Below are positions 1-9,800 of a stretch of 64,000 nucleotides of DNA, in pieces. Every line of letters begins with the position of its first letter. Positions within the stretch are counted from its first letter, which is position 1. Under the pieces are notes generated by a model. That model searched no databases, was not told the origin of the DNA, and saw only the letters and a list, made by a program, of their open reading frames with translations. The stretch spans positions 1-64,000 of the forward strand of contig NZ_BANH01000021.1 in assembly GCF_000964465.1 (NCBI RefSeq), in the 5' to 3' direction. The position numbers and the translations under genes were made by a program. The stretch is from Gluconobacter thailandicus F149-1 = NBRC 100600. Lineage in GTDB: Bacteria; Pseudomonadota; Alphaproteobacteria; Acetobacterales; Acetobacteraceae.

Positions 1-41
1 CATGCGCAGAAATGCTCACCCGTGATTTTCCAAACAGGCTC
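1..41 (-). mobile_element. Possible terminal end of an IS5-family element running off the left edge
   Basis: Read on the minus strand, positions 41 down to 23 give GAGCCTGTTTGGAAAATCA, which resembles from memory the terminal inverted repeats of IS5-family elements. An ATG follows at positions 3-1, as expected for a transposase gene starting just inside the end. The element body would lie left of the window, so neither the second end nor the transposase can be seen. The flanking TAA at 42-44 would suit a short target duplication but cannot be tested here. Confidence 0.3.
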
Positions 42-102
42 TAATATTTGTCCACGCACCGTTGTGCCTTTGCAGCTTTTCGGCATTCATCTTTTGGGGG
101 CG

Positions 103-165
103 TTAGACTGAGTAGCGGAGGGCAGGATCGTGGCGTTGAATCTTCACGATCGTTGCATCATCCAT
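103..165 (-). pseudogene. Possible IS5-type transposase fragment
   Basis: A 20-codon minus-strand reading frame (ATG at 165, TAA at 103) begins MDDATIVKIQRH. This recalls the DATIVK-[VH]-H segment around the second catalytic Asp of IS5-family (IS427 group) transposases. The rest of the protein is absent and the frame stops soon after, so if homologous it is a decayed fragment. The similarity rests on about ten residues, so the call is weak. Confidence 0.22.
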
Positions 166-639
166 GGCTGGCTCGTCTGATAGTCGTTAATATTAAGTAG
201 GAAGAGACACTCGCAGTTAGTATTTGAGGTATAGGAGCGCCGTCATGTTCCGATGAAGCTTGATGATATTGAAATGAAATGAAATCAATAAAAACTCATT
301 ATACTAGCAAATGTAAAAACTGGAGTGCTTTCCGCTCAACAGTTTTGATACATGCGCATCGGACTTAATTTTTCCAAAATTTTTGCATTATTTTTGATCT
401 GCTCAGATCTTTGTAGCAATCGGGAGTAAATGTTTGGCAAATGTTTTTGTCGTGTTGATATGTAATCCGAAACAATACGGTGCGGAACCAAGTGTGTCGA
501 ATTAACAACGAATTTTTCAAAGAATCTCAAAGCTGTGTCGTTTTGCAATAATATAATTGTCAGAGATTGAAACGTTAAGCATCATCTTGGAAGTCGCGGA
601 TACGGTCCGTAATCCCAGAATGCAAAGATTAACAATGCC
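166..639. other. AT-rich gene-poor region upstream of the TonB receptor
   Basis: About 470 bases without a convincing gene. Base composition is clearly more AT-rich than the genes to the right, with runs such as GAAATGAAATGAAATC near 270-290. The one moderate reading frame (336-548, minus) is listed separately. The promoter of the downstream receptor should lie here, but no clear -35/-10 pair could be assigned. No stable terminator hairpin was seen. Confidence 0.5.
336..548 (-). pseudogene. Small unrecognised ORF, perhaps a transposase remnant
   Basis: A 70-codon minus-strand frame opening with TTG and without a visible ribosome-binding site. The segment ALRFFEK...VPHRIVSD...LPNI...SEQIKNNAK vaguely follows the order of conserved blocks in IS6/IS26-type transposases (RFF-K, VP-R-I-TD-, NNRAE). 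The catalytic acidic residues and the usual NNRAE/RRRE signature are not intact. It lies beside other probable insertion-sequence debris. It may equally be a chance frame in AT-rich DNA. Confidence 0.2.
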
Positions 640-3600
640 ATGCTAATCCATTCGAAAACGCATCGAGCACTGCTGCTGCTCGGAGCAACAGTGCTGTCTA
701 CCCAATCTGCGTTGGCGGCAGCCACTGCGTCTCAGGCAACAAGCCATAAAAAAACGCATCATCGTACACCCTCAACGCCTGCTCCTGCGGCAAGCGCCAA
801 TCCCTTGGTAACGACCCAGAGTTCGACAGCGGTACCTGATTCTGGAGTGGCATATCCAGGTCGGAAAACCACAATTACCCAGGCGCAAAGTGATACGGCG
901 CAGCTTCCTGCTGCCCCTTCTGGGAACGAAAGCATTGTCGTCACTGGTACGTTGTTTCGCGATCCAAACACGCACAGTTCTTCGCCAATCACGCATCTTA
1001 CGCGTCAGGATATGCAACAGCGTGGTTTGAAGACAGCGACCGATGTTGTGCAGCAGCTCTCTTCAAATGGTGCAGGCAACCTGACCAATGCCTGGTCTGC
1101 TGGTGGTGGCTTTGCTGCTGGTGGCTCAGCGCCTTCGCTGCGTGGTCTCAGTACCGACTCAACGCTGGTCCTCATGGATGGTCAGCGAAACTCGTACTAT
1201 CCTCTGGCGGATGACGGCGTTCGTAACTTTGTGGATACGAACTGGATTCCGCAGTCGATCATCGAAGCTGTTGACGTGCAGCAGGACGGCGGCTCAGCAA
1301 CATATGGTGCAGATGCCGTCGCCGGCGTCGTGAACTATATTACCCGCAAGGAAATCAAAGGCTTCGAAGGCAACGCGGAAGGGGGACTTTCGCAGCGTGG
1401 AGACAGCGGTCACCAGCGCCTTTACGCAACATTCGGCCACGGTGATCTGCACCGTGATGGCTATAACTTCTACATCAATGGTGAATATCAGCAGGACGAT
1501 CCACTTTATTATCGCCAGCTTCAGTCTCCGTACAATAATGGCGATCTTACTGGTCTTGGTGGCGTCAACGGAAATACCAACGCCCTTTCACCCGACGGTA
1601 CAATTAACTCTACTTTCTTTAGTGCGACGCCTGCCGCTGTCGTACGACCCGTAACACCAGGGGCCACGCGGGGAACCGGGCCATACACCCTACTTAATCA
1701 GTCCGCAGGGTGCAGTTCCGTGGGACAGCTTGTTTCCGGAAATCTGGTGAGTGCTCCAGGCGGTGCTACCCAGACATGCATGCAGAATTCGCAGCAATAT
1801 GCACAGGTCGCGCCTGACCAGCGCCGTATCGAAGGCACGGCGCACTTTACGGCGAATGTCACGGACCGCTCTCAGCTGGTTGCAATGTTCAACTGGTCCC
1901 AGACCCGCACAATCACCACCGATAGCCCGTCAGCCATTGGTGTCTACACACAGGGTCGCCTGGCAACATCCAGCCTGACGCTGCTGCCCGTAACAATCAA
2001 TGGACAGCTAAATCCGAATAATCCTTATGCGGCTCAGGGGGAACAGGCCCAGATTCTCGGAACGTTCGGAAACGTCATTCCTACTACGACACAGACAACA
2101 CAGAACTATCGTGGATCTGTCCGTTATTCGGGATGGGAGCCTTCCAAATGGGGTTCTGACTGGAACTATGACGTCAATTTTGTCGGCATGAATTCCCTGC
2201 TGGATCAGACCTACACAGGTGTTCCAACCATTAATGGCATCAACAACGCCATTAATAATGGAACCTATAATTTTGTGGATCCCTCTCAGAATTCCCGTGC
2301 AGTCCTGAATTCAATTTTTCCTGTAAATACCATTCACGCGCGAACACAGGAATATTCAGGTGAAGCGACAGCAAACAAGGGTCTGTTTAAGTTGCCCGGT
2401 GGTATGGTGAAGCTTGCCATCGGTGGAAATATCCGTTGGGAATCCCTAAACGATCCAAGTGCAAACCCCATCAATTACAGCGATCTTGGGGCTCAATACA
2501 CCAGTAAGATCAATCCGGTCAGTGCACAGGGGCAGCGTTGGGTCGAGGCGGGATTTTATGAGCTCGACATCCCGGTTGTGAAGATGTTGGATATCAACAC
2601 GTCTGGTCGTTACGACAACTACTCTGAAGGTTTCCATCATTTCTCTCCAAAAGTTGGAGTTCAGTTCAAACCGTTCAGGGAGCTGACCCTGCGTGGTACA
2701 TTCTCCAAGGGCTTTCGTGTTCCGAGCTTTGCTGAAACGGGCGGTAAGACTGTCGGGTACACAGGTTGGACCGTTGATAATCCAGCGTGGCAGGCCTCTC
2801 ATGGTAACAATGCGTATTCGCAGGGTACTAGCATTGGCCTTCAGAATGTCGGAAATCCTAACCTGAAGCCTGAAACTTCCACCAATATTTCAGCTGGGCC
2901 AATCTTCAAGCCTACCAGTTGGATGACACTGGATTTTGAATACTGGTATATCAAGAAAAACAACTATATCACTGGCAATACACTGGCTGCAAGTTCAGTT
3001 GCGAATTCCTGGCTCAACTGCGGTAACACGTGCCTGCCATCAGGAATTACTGTTACTCCCAATCCAGTTGACCCACAGTATCCGGATGCCCAGCCATCTC
3101 CAGGTATTATTAGTGCCCAGTACGTTAACGCCCGTAGCCTTATGACGGATGGTTTTGATTTCGGTATCGAGGTTCATCACCGTCTGCCGGGTATTTTTCA
3201 CGATGTAATGTGGTACAGCAAGGGGCAGGGAACGTACGTACGTCGTTTCAACCAGACCAATCCTGACGGGACGGTCTATCGTTTCGCGGGAACGCTTGGT
3301 CCGTATTCTGCGGTGTCTGCATCTGGCACGCCTCACTGGCGCGCAAACTGGTCTAACACCCTGACCTGGAAGAATTTGGCTGTCACTCCGACCGTCTACT
3401 ACACCAGTGGCTATAAGACTGTTGCTGATGACTCAGGTTCTTCTGCGCTTAATGCAAATGGTGTTACCTATAGTCGTTCTTGCGCAGGTACCTTGTCGGG
3501 AAGCACTAATAATAATGCGCCGACGACGCAGTGCAAAGTTAAAGGATTTTGGGACGTTGATCTGACTGTCAACTACAAGGTCAACCAGAGGTGGTCTGTT

Positions 3601-3741
3601 TACGCAAACGTGTACAATCTGCTCGGCTTCCGTGCTCCGCTCGACTATGCGACGTATGGTGGCTATCTTTATAACTCGTCATGGACACAAAAGGGTATAG
3701 TTCTCCGTTCCTTTCAGTTCGGTGTAAATGTGGCGCTGTAA
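640..3741 (+). CDS. TonB-dependent receptor, large
   Basis: A 1033-residue outer-membrane active-transport protein driven by TonB/ExbBD; the substrate is unknown. Residues 1-27 form a signal peptide ending near ALAAA. A low-complexity Ala/Thr/Pro/His segment follows to about residue 95, then the TonB-box-like ESIVVTGTLF. The plug domain is clear (PSLRGLSTDSTLVLMDGQR and GGSATYGADAVAGVVNYITR), followed by a long barrel with the receptor-typical C-terminal block (NVYNLLG, RSFQFGVNVAL) ending in a hydrophobic residue. The start ATG lacks a strong Shine-Dalgarno sequence. A terminator follows directly, so the gene is probably monocistronic. The extracellular loops contain four spaced cysteines (CSSVGQL, TCMQN, NCGNTCLP), possibly disulphides. 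The substrate class cannot be read from the neighbours. Confidence 0.93.
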   Translation: MLIHSKTHRALLLLGATVLSTQSALAAATASQATSHKKTHHRTPSTPAPAASANPLVTTQSSTAVPDSGVAYPGRKTTITQAQSDTAQLPAAPSGNESIVVTGTLFRDPNTHSSSPITHLTRQDMQQRGLKTATDVVQQLSSNGAGNLTNAWSAGGGFAAGGSAPSLRGLSTDSTLVLMDGQRNSYYPLADDGVRNFVDTNWIPQSIIEAVDVQQDGGSATYGADAVAGVVNYITRKEIKGFEGNAEGGLSQRGDSGHQRLYATFGHGDLHRDGYNFYINGEYQQDDPLYYRQLQSPYNNGDLTGLGGVNGNTNALSPDGTINSTFFSATPAAVVRPVTPGATRGTGPYTLLNQSAGCSSVGQLVSGNLVSAPGGATQTCMQNSQQYAQVAPDQRRIEGTAHFTANVTDRSQLVAMFNWSQTRTITTDSPSAIGVYTQGRLATSSLTLLPVTINGQLNPNNPYAAQGEQAQILGTFGNVIPTTTQTTQNYRGSVRYSGWEPSKWGSDWNYDVNFVGMNSLLDQTYTGVPTINGINNAINNGTYNFVDPSQNSRAVLNSIFPVNTIHARTQEYSGEATANKGLFKLPGGMVKLAIGGNIRWESLNDPSANPINYSDLGAQYTSKINPVSAQGQRWVEAGFYELDIPVVKMLDINTSGRYDNYSEGFHHFSPKVGVQFKPFRELTLRGTFSKGFRVPSFAETGGKTVGYTGWTVDNPAWQASHGNNAYSQGTSIGLQNVGNPNLKPETSTNISAGPIFKPTSWMTLDFEYWYIKKNNYITGNTLAASSVANSWLNCGNTCLPSGITVTPNPVDPQYPDAQPSPGIISAQYVNARSLMTDGFDFGIEVHHRLPGIFHDVMWYSKGQGTYVRRFNQTNPDGTVYRFAGTLGPYSAVSASGTPHWRANWSNTLTWKNLAVTPTVYYTSGYKTVADDSGSSALNANGVTYSRSCAGTLSGSTNNNAPTTQCKVKGFWDVDLTVNYKVNQRWSVYANVYNLLGFRAPLDYATYGGYLYNSSWTQKGIVLRSFQFGVNVAL

Positions 3742-3764
3742 AATTGCTGCATAATTGATATGGA

Positions 3765-3796
3765 AATGCAGGAGTTGGCGCTCCTGCATTTTTTTT
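3765..3796 (+). terminator. Rho-independent terminator after the TonB receptor
   Basis: Perfect 10-bp stem AATGCAGGAG / CTCCTGCATT with a 6-nt loop (TTGGCG), followed by a run of eight T. It sits 24 bases after the receptor stop codon. Confidence 0.93.
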
Positions 3797-3837
3797 GCTC
3801 AGCGCCTAAATGCTTCCGAAATCGATTGGAATGCAGA

Positions 3838-3985
3838 TGGTAGCCAGAAAATTCATTTTCCTTCATTATTTATCCAAATAATAAAAATAATAAATATTTA
3901 TAATATATAATTTACACTTATTATATTTTTTATTGTTAATATGTTTGTTTTAATACTGTATTGTATATAAAAATATAATTACAAC
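3838..3985. other. Extremely AT-rich spacer
   Basis: Roughly 140 bases made almost only of A and T (for example AATAATAAAAATAATAAAT and TATATAATTTACAC), within surroundings of ordinary GC content. No open reading frame of note. Such tracts upstream of metal-resistance operons can act as UP-elements or binding sites for nucleoid proteins; that role is inference. It separates the receptor terminator from the efflux-operon promoter. Confidence 0.6.
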
Positions 3986-3999
3986 CATCCGTTGCTATC

Positions 4000-4029
4000 T
4001 TGAAATTTCTTGACAGACAAGACTAATAT
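4000..4029 (+). promoter_or_regulatory. Candidate sigma-70 promoter of the metal-efflux operon
   Basis: TTGAAA (4000-4005) and TAATAT (4024-4029) are separated by 18 bases, about 85 bases before the regulator start codon. A second TTGACA at 4010 has no good -10 at standard spacing. Confidence 0.45.
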
Positions 4030-4085
4030 GTTCCTGTTTCGTACCGAAATATGCAGGTGTATTCGTTAAGATGGTCGACTTGACA

Positions 4086-4112
4086 TACCCAGTCCCCTAG
4101 GGGATAGGGGGT
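4086..4112 (+). promoter_or_regulatory. Candidate operator of the CsoR/RcnR-type repressor
   Basis: TACCC (4086-4090), the palindrome CCCCTAGGGG (4094-4103) and AGGGGGT (4106-4112) form a G/C-tract inverted arrangement. This is the type recognised by CsoR/RcnR/FrmR-family repressors, which favour G/C tracts flanked by TA-containing ends. The right half is also the ribosome-binding site (AGGGGG) of the repressor gene starting at 4115, so bound repressor would block its own message start as well as the operon. Confidence 0.55.
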
Positions 4113-4114
4113 TC

Positions 4115-4381
4115 ATGGTACACGAAACACATGTTCAGATTCTTCAACGTCTGAAGCAGGCCCATGGGCATCTGGCCAAGATCCTTGAAATGATGACAGA
4201 CGAAAGGCCGTGTGGAGAGCTCGTACAGCAGATTCAAGCGGTTGAAAGCACGATTCATAACGCCAAGCGTCGTTTGATCCAGGATCATCTTGAACATTGT
4301 GTGGTGGATGAAGTCGCAGACGGAAACATGAGCCGTGAGACCGCCATACGAGAATTTGCCGCTCTCGCAAAATATCTCTGA
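4115..4381 (+). CDS. CsoR/RcnR-family metal-sensing transcriptional repressor
   Basis: An 88-residue all-helical cytosolic repressor of the DUF156 family, which releases DNA on binding metal. Cys33, His58 and Cys62 reproduce the Cys-His-Cys spacing of Cu(I)-sensing CsoR (25 and 4 residues apart). A histidine at position 3, a ligand in nickel/cobalt-sensing RcnR, is also present, so the metal cannot be settled. The adjacent pump is of the divalent-cation type, which favours Co/Ni/Zn over Cu. RBS AGGGGG lies 3 bases before the ATG, inside the presumed operator. It is the first gene of the efflux operon, with its stop 19 bases before the next start. Confidence 0.88.
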   Translation: MVHETHVQILQRLKQAHGHLAKILEMMTDERPCGELVQQIQAVESTIHNAKRRLIQDHLEHCVVDEVADGNMSRETAIREFAALAKYL

Positions 4382-4400
4382 TCGAGGAATGTTCGTGCTT

Positions 4401-5684
4401 ATGTTCGGTCTCACATCGAACTTTTTCCTTGGTAATCTCAGATGCATTGGTAGCGCTCTTAGCTTTGCAATACTGCTTCTGTGCTCCCCGGCGCTGGGGC
4501 AGACGTCAACTGGAGAGATTTCGATATCAGTTCATGAAGCCATCGCGATGGCTTGGAAGAACGACCCTGTTCGGACTGAACTTCAGACCAATCAGCAGTC
4601 AGCGGACGCACGTGCCAAAGCCGCTCAGTCCTGGTTTGCCGGCGGCCCTACTTTGAGCGCCGATTATTACGATGATCGCATTGGCGGTTCCCATTTAGGG
4701 TACATTACCTGGCAAGGAAGCGTCTCTGTCCCGCTTTGGCTTCCTGGGCAGGGGACGGCGACAGAAAATGTGGCTCATGCCGATGCTCGTACTGCGCTGA
4801 TGAGGCTTGACGTAGAAAGAATGGCTGTAGCAGTCCGTGTTGTGGACGCGGCAGGGGCAGCCAGTCTGGCGAGAAAGAGAGAAACTGCTGCGTTATCAAC
4901 GCTTTCGGCACTTAAACGGGTCTCTGATGTTGTATCTCGTTCGGTTCGTGCAGGAGAGTCTGTCTCCGTAGATAGTCAGGCGATAATGGCGCAGCTTGCG
5001 GATGCGCGGAGTGAACTCGAGAGTGCAAGGGAAGAAATTTCCACCTCTCGTACTGCCCTCCAAACCCTGCTGGGTATTGATGGTATTCCCGACATTACGC
5101 AGGCCGATCGTCGTTGGCTGGTGTTGACGCGCGCCAACAACCTGCGCTGGGTGGAAGACGACGATCCTCGGGTCCGTGCCGCACATCAGGAAGTTATCGC
5201 TGCGCAGGCGCAGGTCCATTTGGCACGTGCCAGCTTCATGCCGAACCCTGAAGTGGGTGTGGAAGCGCTTGATCAGGCACAATATGGAAGCCCCTGGGAC
5301 ACGCAGGTTGGCTTTAATGTCCGCGTTCCGTTGCCGAATGCGGTTACCACCACGCCTTTAACATCCGCTGCACGAGACCGTCTTGCCGCTGCCAGCCGAC
5401 AGGAAATCCAGGCCCGTCGGGCTGTTCAGAATGAAATGGCACAGGTCCGGGCTCGTTTAGAAGCTGCGACCATAACGCTGGATGACGCTCGTGTTTCTGC
5501 CAGCGCCATGCTCCGCCGTGCGGATGCAATGGAACATTCCTGGCGGTTGGGAGAAAGTCCTTTGATTGAAGCCCTTAGAGCCCGCACCGATGCTTATCGC
5601 AGCATTCTGGCTCTCAACCGCGCCGAAATCGCGTGGCATGGGGCCATCATCCGTATCGGAATTGCGACAGGAACGATGCCATGA
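4401..5684 (+). CDS. Outer-membrane efflux protein, CzcC/TolC-type
   Basis: The outer-membrane channel of a tripartite RND metal-efflux system (427 residues from the ATG at 4401). GAGGA (4384-4388) precedes both 4389 and 4401; 4401 has the usable spacing and begins directly with the signal peptide, which ends near SPALG-QTS. The mature part has the two long coiled-coil repeats of outer-membrane efflux proteins (residues about 40-215 and 230-420), rich in Ala/Arg/Gln/Glu, each preceded by a short barrel motif such as GPTLSADYYDD and PNPEVGVEAL. The 3' end overlaps the adaptor gene at ATGA. It acts with the next two products to move metal from periplasm or cytosol to the outside. Confidence 0.88.
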   Translation: MFGLTSNFFLGNLRCIGSALSFAILLLCSPALGQTSTGEISISVHEAIAMAWKNDPVRTELQTNQQSADARAKAAQSWFAGGPTLSADYYDDRIGGSHLGYITWQGSVSVPLWLPGQGTATENVAHADARTALMRLDVERMAVAVRVVDAAGAASLARKRETAALSTLSALKRVSDVVSRSVRAGESVSVDSQAIMAQLADARSELESAREEISTSRTALQTLLGIDGIPDITQADRRWLVLTRANNLRWVEDDDPRVRAAHQEVIAAQAQVHLARASFMPNPEVGVEALDQAQYGSPWDTQVGFNVRVPLPNAVTTTPLTSAARDRLAAASRQEIQARRAVQNEMAQVRARLEAATITLDDARVSASAMLRRADAMEHSWRLGESPLIEALRARTDAYRSILALNRAEIAWHGAIIRIGIATGTMP

Positions 5685-6835
5685 AGAAGATCACCTGTCT
5701 GGCAGGACTGCTGATGGCTGGCTTTGTCCAGCCCGTCAGAGCAGAAACACCCTCTTGGCTACTTCCTTTAAAGGTTGATCCTGCTGCGCAGAAAAACGCA
5801 AATTTTCTGATTTCTCCAGCAAGCTTTGGCGATGTGCATGCCACCATAGCCGCAATGGCTACTGTCACCGCAGACATGTCACGTGTCGTGGTGATCCGCC
5901 CGGCAGGTAGTGGAAAGGTCACGGATGTTCTGGTCACTCCTGGCCAACGTGTTCATCAGGGACAAACCCTGATAAATTATACGGATCACACCCTTCATGA
6001 ACTCCACTTGCAACGCATGCAGGCGCAGGCGGCTCTCGCCTCCGCAAAAGCCGCAGTAGTTGAAGCAGATCAGGCTTACAGACGCGGGCTAACCCTGGCT
6101 GGAACAACGGTTTCGACCGGAGAGGTCAAGCGGCGACTGGCTGCTCTTCAGCAGGACCGCAGTGTTGTCGTTGCGCGTGAAGCCGATATGGGAATAATCA
6201 GACACAGGGTGAAAGAAGAGTTCACATCCGTTACGGAGAAAATTGTTCAGGATGAAGCCTCCAGTCTGATTTCACCTGTTGATGGTGTTGTGCAGACCGT
6301 CAATACATCTGCGGCATCTGATATCAATCCTGGAGAAGCGCTCGCTACTATCGTCGATCTTTCGACTGTCTGGATCGTGGCCCAGGTCCGCCCTCAGGAG
6401 GCTTCCCAACTGGCGATTGGTGACGCTGTCTCTGTAAGGCCTTCAGGGGATGCATTTGCCAAACCATTCATTGTGCGAATTACAACCATTGATGGTCTGA
6501 CGGACCCGGTGACAGGACTGGTGCGTGTCGTCTGTGTGGTAAAGTCTTCGGAGGGGCAACTGCGACCGGGAGGTATGCTGGATGCTTCGATTAACACAAC
6601 CCGGACAGTTCATGGCCTTGTTGTGCCGGCTTCTGCCATCGAGCGGGTGGATGGTCACACTGTTCTCTATGTCAAAACTGGCCAGCAGGCGTTTCAACCT
6701 CATGAGGTAAAGCTACTGCTGGAAAATGATGAACAGGCCGTCGTGGAGGGGGATGTGCCGGAAGGCGCCTTGATCGTGGGCAATGGAAGTTTCATGCTGA
6801 AAAGCATGGCTCTCCTTGGAAGCGACGAGGACTGA
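5681..6835 (+). CDS. Periplasmic adaptor (membrane fusion) subunit, CzcB/CusB-type
   Basis: A 384-residue adaptor linking the RND pump to the outer-membrane channel. The start at 5681 overlaps the preceding stop (ATGA) and gives a clean signal peptide ending VRA-ETP. A barrel-sandwich (lipoyl-like) half appears as VVVIRPAGSGKVTDVLVTPGQRVHQGQTL. A helical hairpin follows (residues about 105-190), then the second lipoyl half (LISPVDGVVQTVNTS) and a beta-barrel with the adaptor-typical VWIVAQV and GLVVPASAIERVDGHTVLYVK. No His-rich metal-binding N-terminal segment is present. The gene ends just before the pump start. Confidence 0.88.
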   Translation: MKKITCLAGLLMAGFVQPVRAETPSWLLPLKVDPAAQKNANFLISPASFGDVHATIAAMATVTADMSRVVVIRPAGSGKVTDVLVTPGQRVHQGQTLINYTDHTLHELHLQRMQAQAALASAKAAVVEADQAYRRGLTLAGTTVSTGEVKRRLAALQQDRSVVVAREADMGIIRHRVKEEFTSVTEKIVQDEASSLISPVDGVVQTVNTSAASDINPGEALATIVDLSTVWIVAQVRPQEASQLAIGDAVSVRPSGDAFAKPFIVRITTIDGLTDPVTGLVRVVCVVKSSEGQLRPGGMLDASINTTRTVHGLVVPASAIERVDGHTVLYVKTGQQAFQPHEVKLLLENDEQAVVEGDVPEGALIVGNGSFMLKSMALLGSDED

Positions 6836-6845
6836 ACGCACTGTC

Positions 6846-9800
6846 ATGCTGAAATTTTTTCAGACGAACCGTTTCGTCCTGCTGGGGCTTGTCTGCGCCA
6901 TGCTTGTTGGGGGACTGCTAACGATCCCCGGGCTGCCTGTTGAGCCAGAGCCTGAAATATCTCCAAAGCAGGTTCTCGTGTCCGTCACAGCTCCTGGGCT
7001 TGCAACGGAAGAAGTGGAAAAACTCATCACGTTTCCCCTTGAAGCCAGCATGACCGGGATACCTGGCGTGACGGACCTCAGATCTGTTTCCCGCAACGGT
7101 GTTTCCGTCGTCTATCTTCAGTTCGACGATCATACGGATATTGACCTTGATCGCACACGCGTCAGTGAGCGGATGCAGACTGCCCGCGAAACGATCACGG
7201 TCCCAAACATCTCCGTCTCCATGGGACCGCTTGCCACAGGCATGGGCGAAATCATGCAACTCCAGATCAAGGGGGAAGGTTATTCTCCCATGGATCTTAA
7301 CCGCCTGATGCGGTGGACTGTGGTTCCACAGCTCAAGCTGGTTCCGGGTGTTGTGGACGTCAACGTCAATGGGGGCTCGGAAGAAACATATCAGGTGCTT
7401 CTGGACCCTGCGCTGCTTCGTGCCTTTGGTGTCACTGTGAGTGACGTCTACAAGGCGGTCGACGAGAATAACGCCTCCGCCGGAGGCGGCTGGATTGCGC
7501 ACCATGCGGAACAACAGGTCGTGGTTGGTCGCGCTCTTGTCGGAAGTCTGGAGGGCTTCGGGGCTATTCCCGTGCGTATGGGTCCCAACGGCAACGTCGT
7601 TCGTCTGAGAGACGTGGGACAGATTACCAAAGGGCCTCGGACAAGACTTGGTGCCGTGACCCGGGACGGGCAGGGCGAAATCGTCATTGGTGTGGTTCTC
7701 ATGCAGAATGGCGCCAGTTCCAATGCCACACTTGCGGCGATCAACGAAGCCTTGCCGGGGATCCGTCAATCGCTTCCGGCAGGTGTAATCCTCGATCCGT
7801 TCTATACGCGCTCGACCCTGACCGGTGAAACGATTGATACGGTCAAGGAAAACCTTGCCGTCGGCGCGGCACTGGTGCTGTTCGTACTGATCGTCGTTCT
7901 GGGTGACTGGCGCGCAGCGCTTGTCATTGCCTCAGTCATTCCCGCTGCCCTGATCTGTGCTATGGCAGGCATGAGGTACTTCGGTGTTTCTGCCAATCTT
8001 CTGAGCCTCGGGGCAATCGATTTTGGCATGATCGTTGACAGTTCCCTGGTGGTCGTTGAGCATCTTCTTGCCATCCGTGGAACGAACAGGGATCGGGCAG
8101 CCCTGCCTGATCTGGCGACAGAAGCTCTTCGCGCTGTCATTCGTCCCGTGACGTTTGCGATTTTCGTGATCATCATGGTGTATCTGCCCATCCTGACGCT
8201 TCAGAGCATCGAAGGGCGCATGTTCATCCCGATGGCGCAGACCGTCATCATGGCACTGCTGGCATCGCTGGTTTACTGCGTGATCTGTATCCCGGTTCTG
8301 GCTGCACTCGTCATGCACCGAAGCCCCCTCAACCATGAAACACGCTTTATCCGAACCCTGCGTCGCTACTACGAGCCAGCGCTGGCATGGAGCGAAAATC
8401 ATGGCAGAACCCTGATTGCCATTACTGGCGGAGCGTTCTTGGTCTCAGTGTTTCTCGCCAGCCGTCTCGGCGGAGAATTCGTGCCGCAACTGGATGAGGG
8501 GGCATTGCTGGTGACAACTACTCGCCTTCCCAGCGCTTCGCTTGCGACTGTCCTGGCTGGCGTGACGCAGCAGGAAAGAATTCTCAAATCCTTCCCGGAT
8601 GTTGAGACTGTTGTCAGTAACACTGGTACGTCCGCCATCCCGACAGACCCAATGGGGACGGCAGAGACGGACACCTTTGTGTTTCTCAGGCCTCGCTCTC
8701 AATGGACGACGTCCTCCACCGAGGCCGGGCTTGTCGAGAAGATGAGTGCGGAACTGAGCAGACAGATGCCTGACGCCCAGTATTCCTGGACACAGCCGAT
8801 TCAGATGCGTATGGACGACCTTCTGTCGGGCGTTCGCACCCAGCTTGCCATTTCGATTTATGGCGATGATCTGGATGTTCTGAACCGGCTGGCCCAGAAA
8901 GTCACGACCGTGGTGCGGGGCATACCGGGAGCGGCAGATGTCGCGTCAGAGAGCGAGGGAACGGTTCCTTACCTCCATGTGGATGTGGATCGGGATTCTG
9001 CGGCGCGCCTGGGTGTTTCCGTTGGGGATATTCTTGCCGAAGTTGAAGCGATCGGCGGTCATATCGGTCGACCTGTCACAGTTGAAAACGCCATTATCCC
9101 AACGCAGGTCCAGTTCCGGAACGGCGCCGTAAATTCTCAGGACAGGATTGCCCACCTTCAGGTCCGGCGTGCGGATGGTGCGGGTTGGGTGCTTCTGGCA
9201 GACGTCGCCCATATTTCCCTTGTGGACGGGGCGTCCCGCATCGACCGGGATGGGACGCATCGGCGCGTGATCGTTCAGGCTAATGTGCGTGGCCGGGATG
9301 TGAGTTCATTCGTGGCAGAAGCTCAGGCTGCGGTTACGAAGCAGGTCAAGCTGCCTCATGAATATCGCATGAGCTGGGCAGGTCAGTTCAGGAACCTCCA
9401 GTCCGCCATGAAGCGTCTGGAAATTGTAGTTCCGATTGCTTTGGCTCTGATTTTTGGCCTGCTGATCGCAGCACTCGGCTCGTTCGGTGCAGCGGCGCTG
9501 GTGTTCATCAATCTGCCTGTGGCCGCGACAGGAGGTATTCTGGCGCTTGTTCTGCGCGGGCTGCCATTCAGCATTGCCGCCGGCATCGGGTTCATAGCGC
9601 TCTTTGGAGTGGCGATCCTGAATGGCGTGGTGTTGCTGAGCCAGATCCAAACCTTTCGTCGGCAAGGCATGGGGGCCGCCATGGCTGCGTTTTCCGCAGC
9701 GCGTGCGCGCTTCCGGCCGGTGATTGCAACAGCCTCCGTTGCAAGTCTGGGGTTCTTTCCGATGGCGTTTTCCGGGAGTGCCGGGGCAGAAGTCGAACGT

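Noticed and set aside
4115-4381. Assignment as a formaldehyde sensor (FrmR)
   Set aside because: FrmR normally precedes formaldehyde dehydrogenase genes and lacks the Cys62 equivalent; here the Cys-His-Cys triad and a metal pump are present.
6918-7769. 283-codon minus-strand frame within the RND pump gene
   Set aside because: Opposes a conserved HME-RND sequence and has a shadow-like His/Asn/Arg composition.
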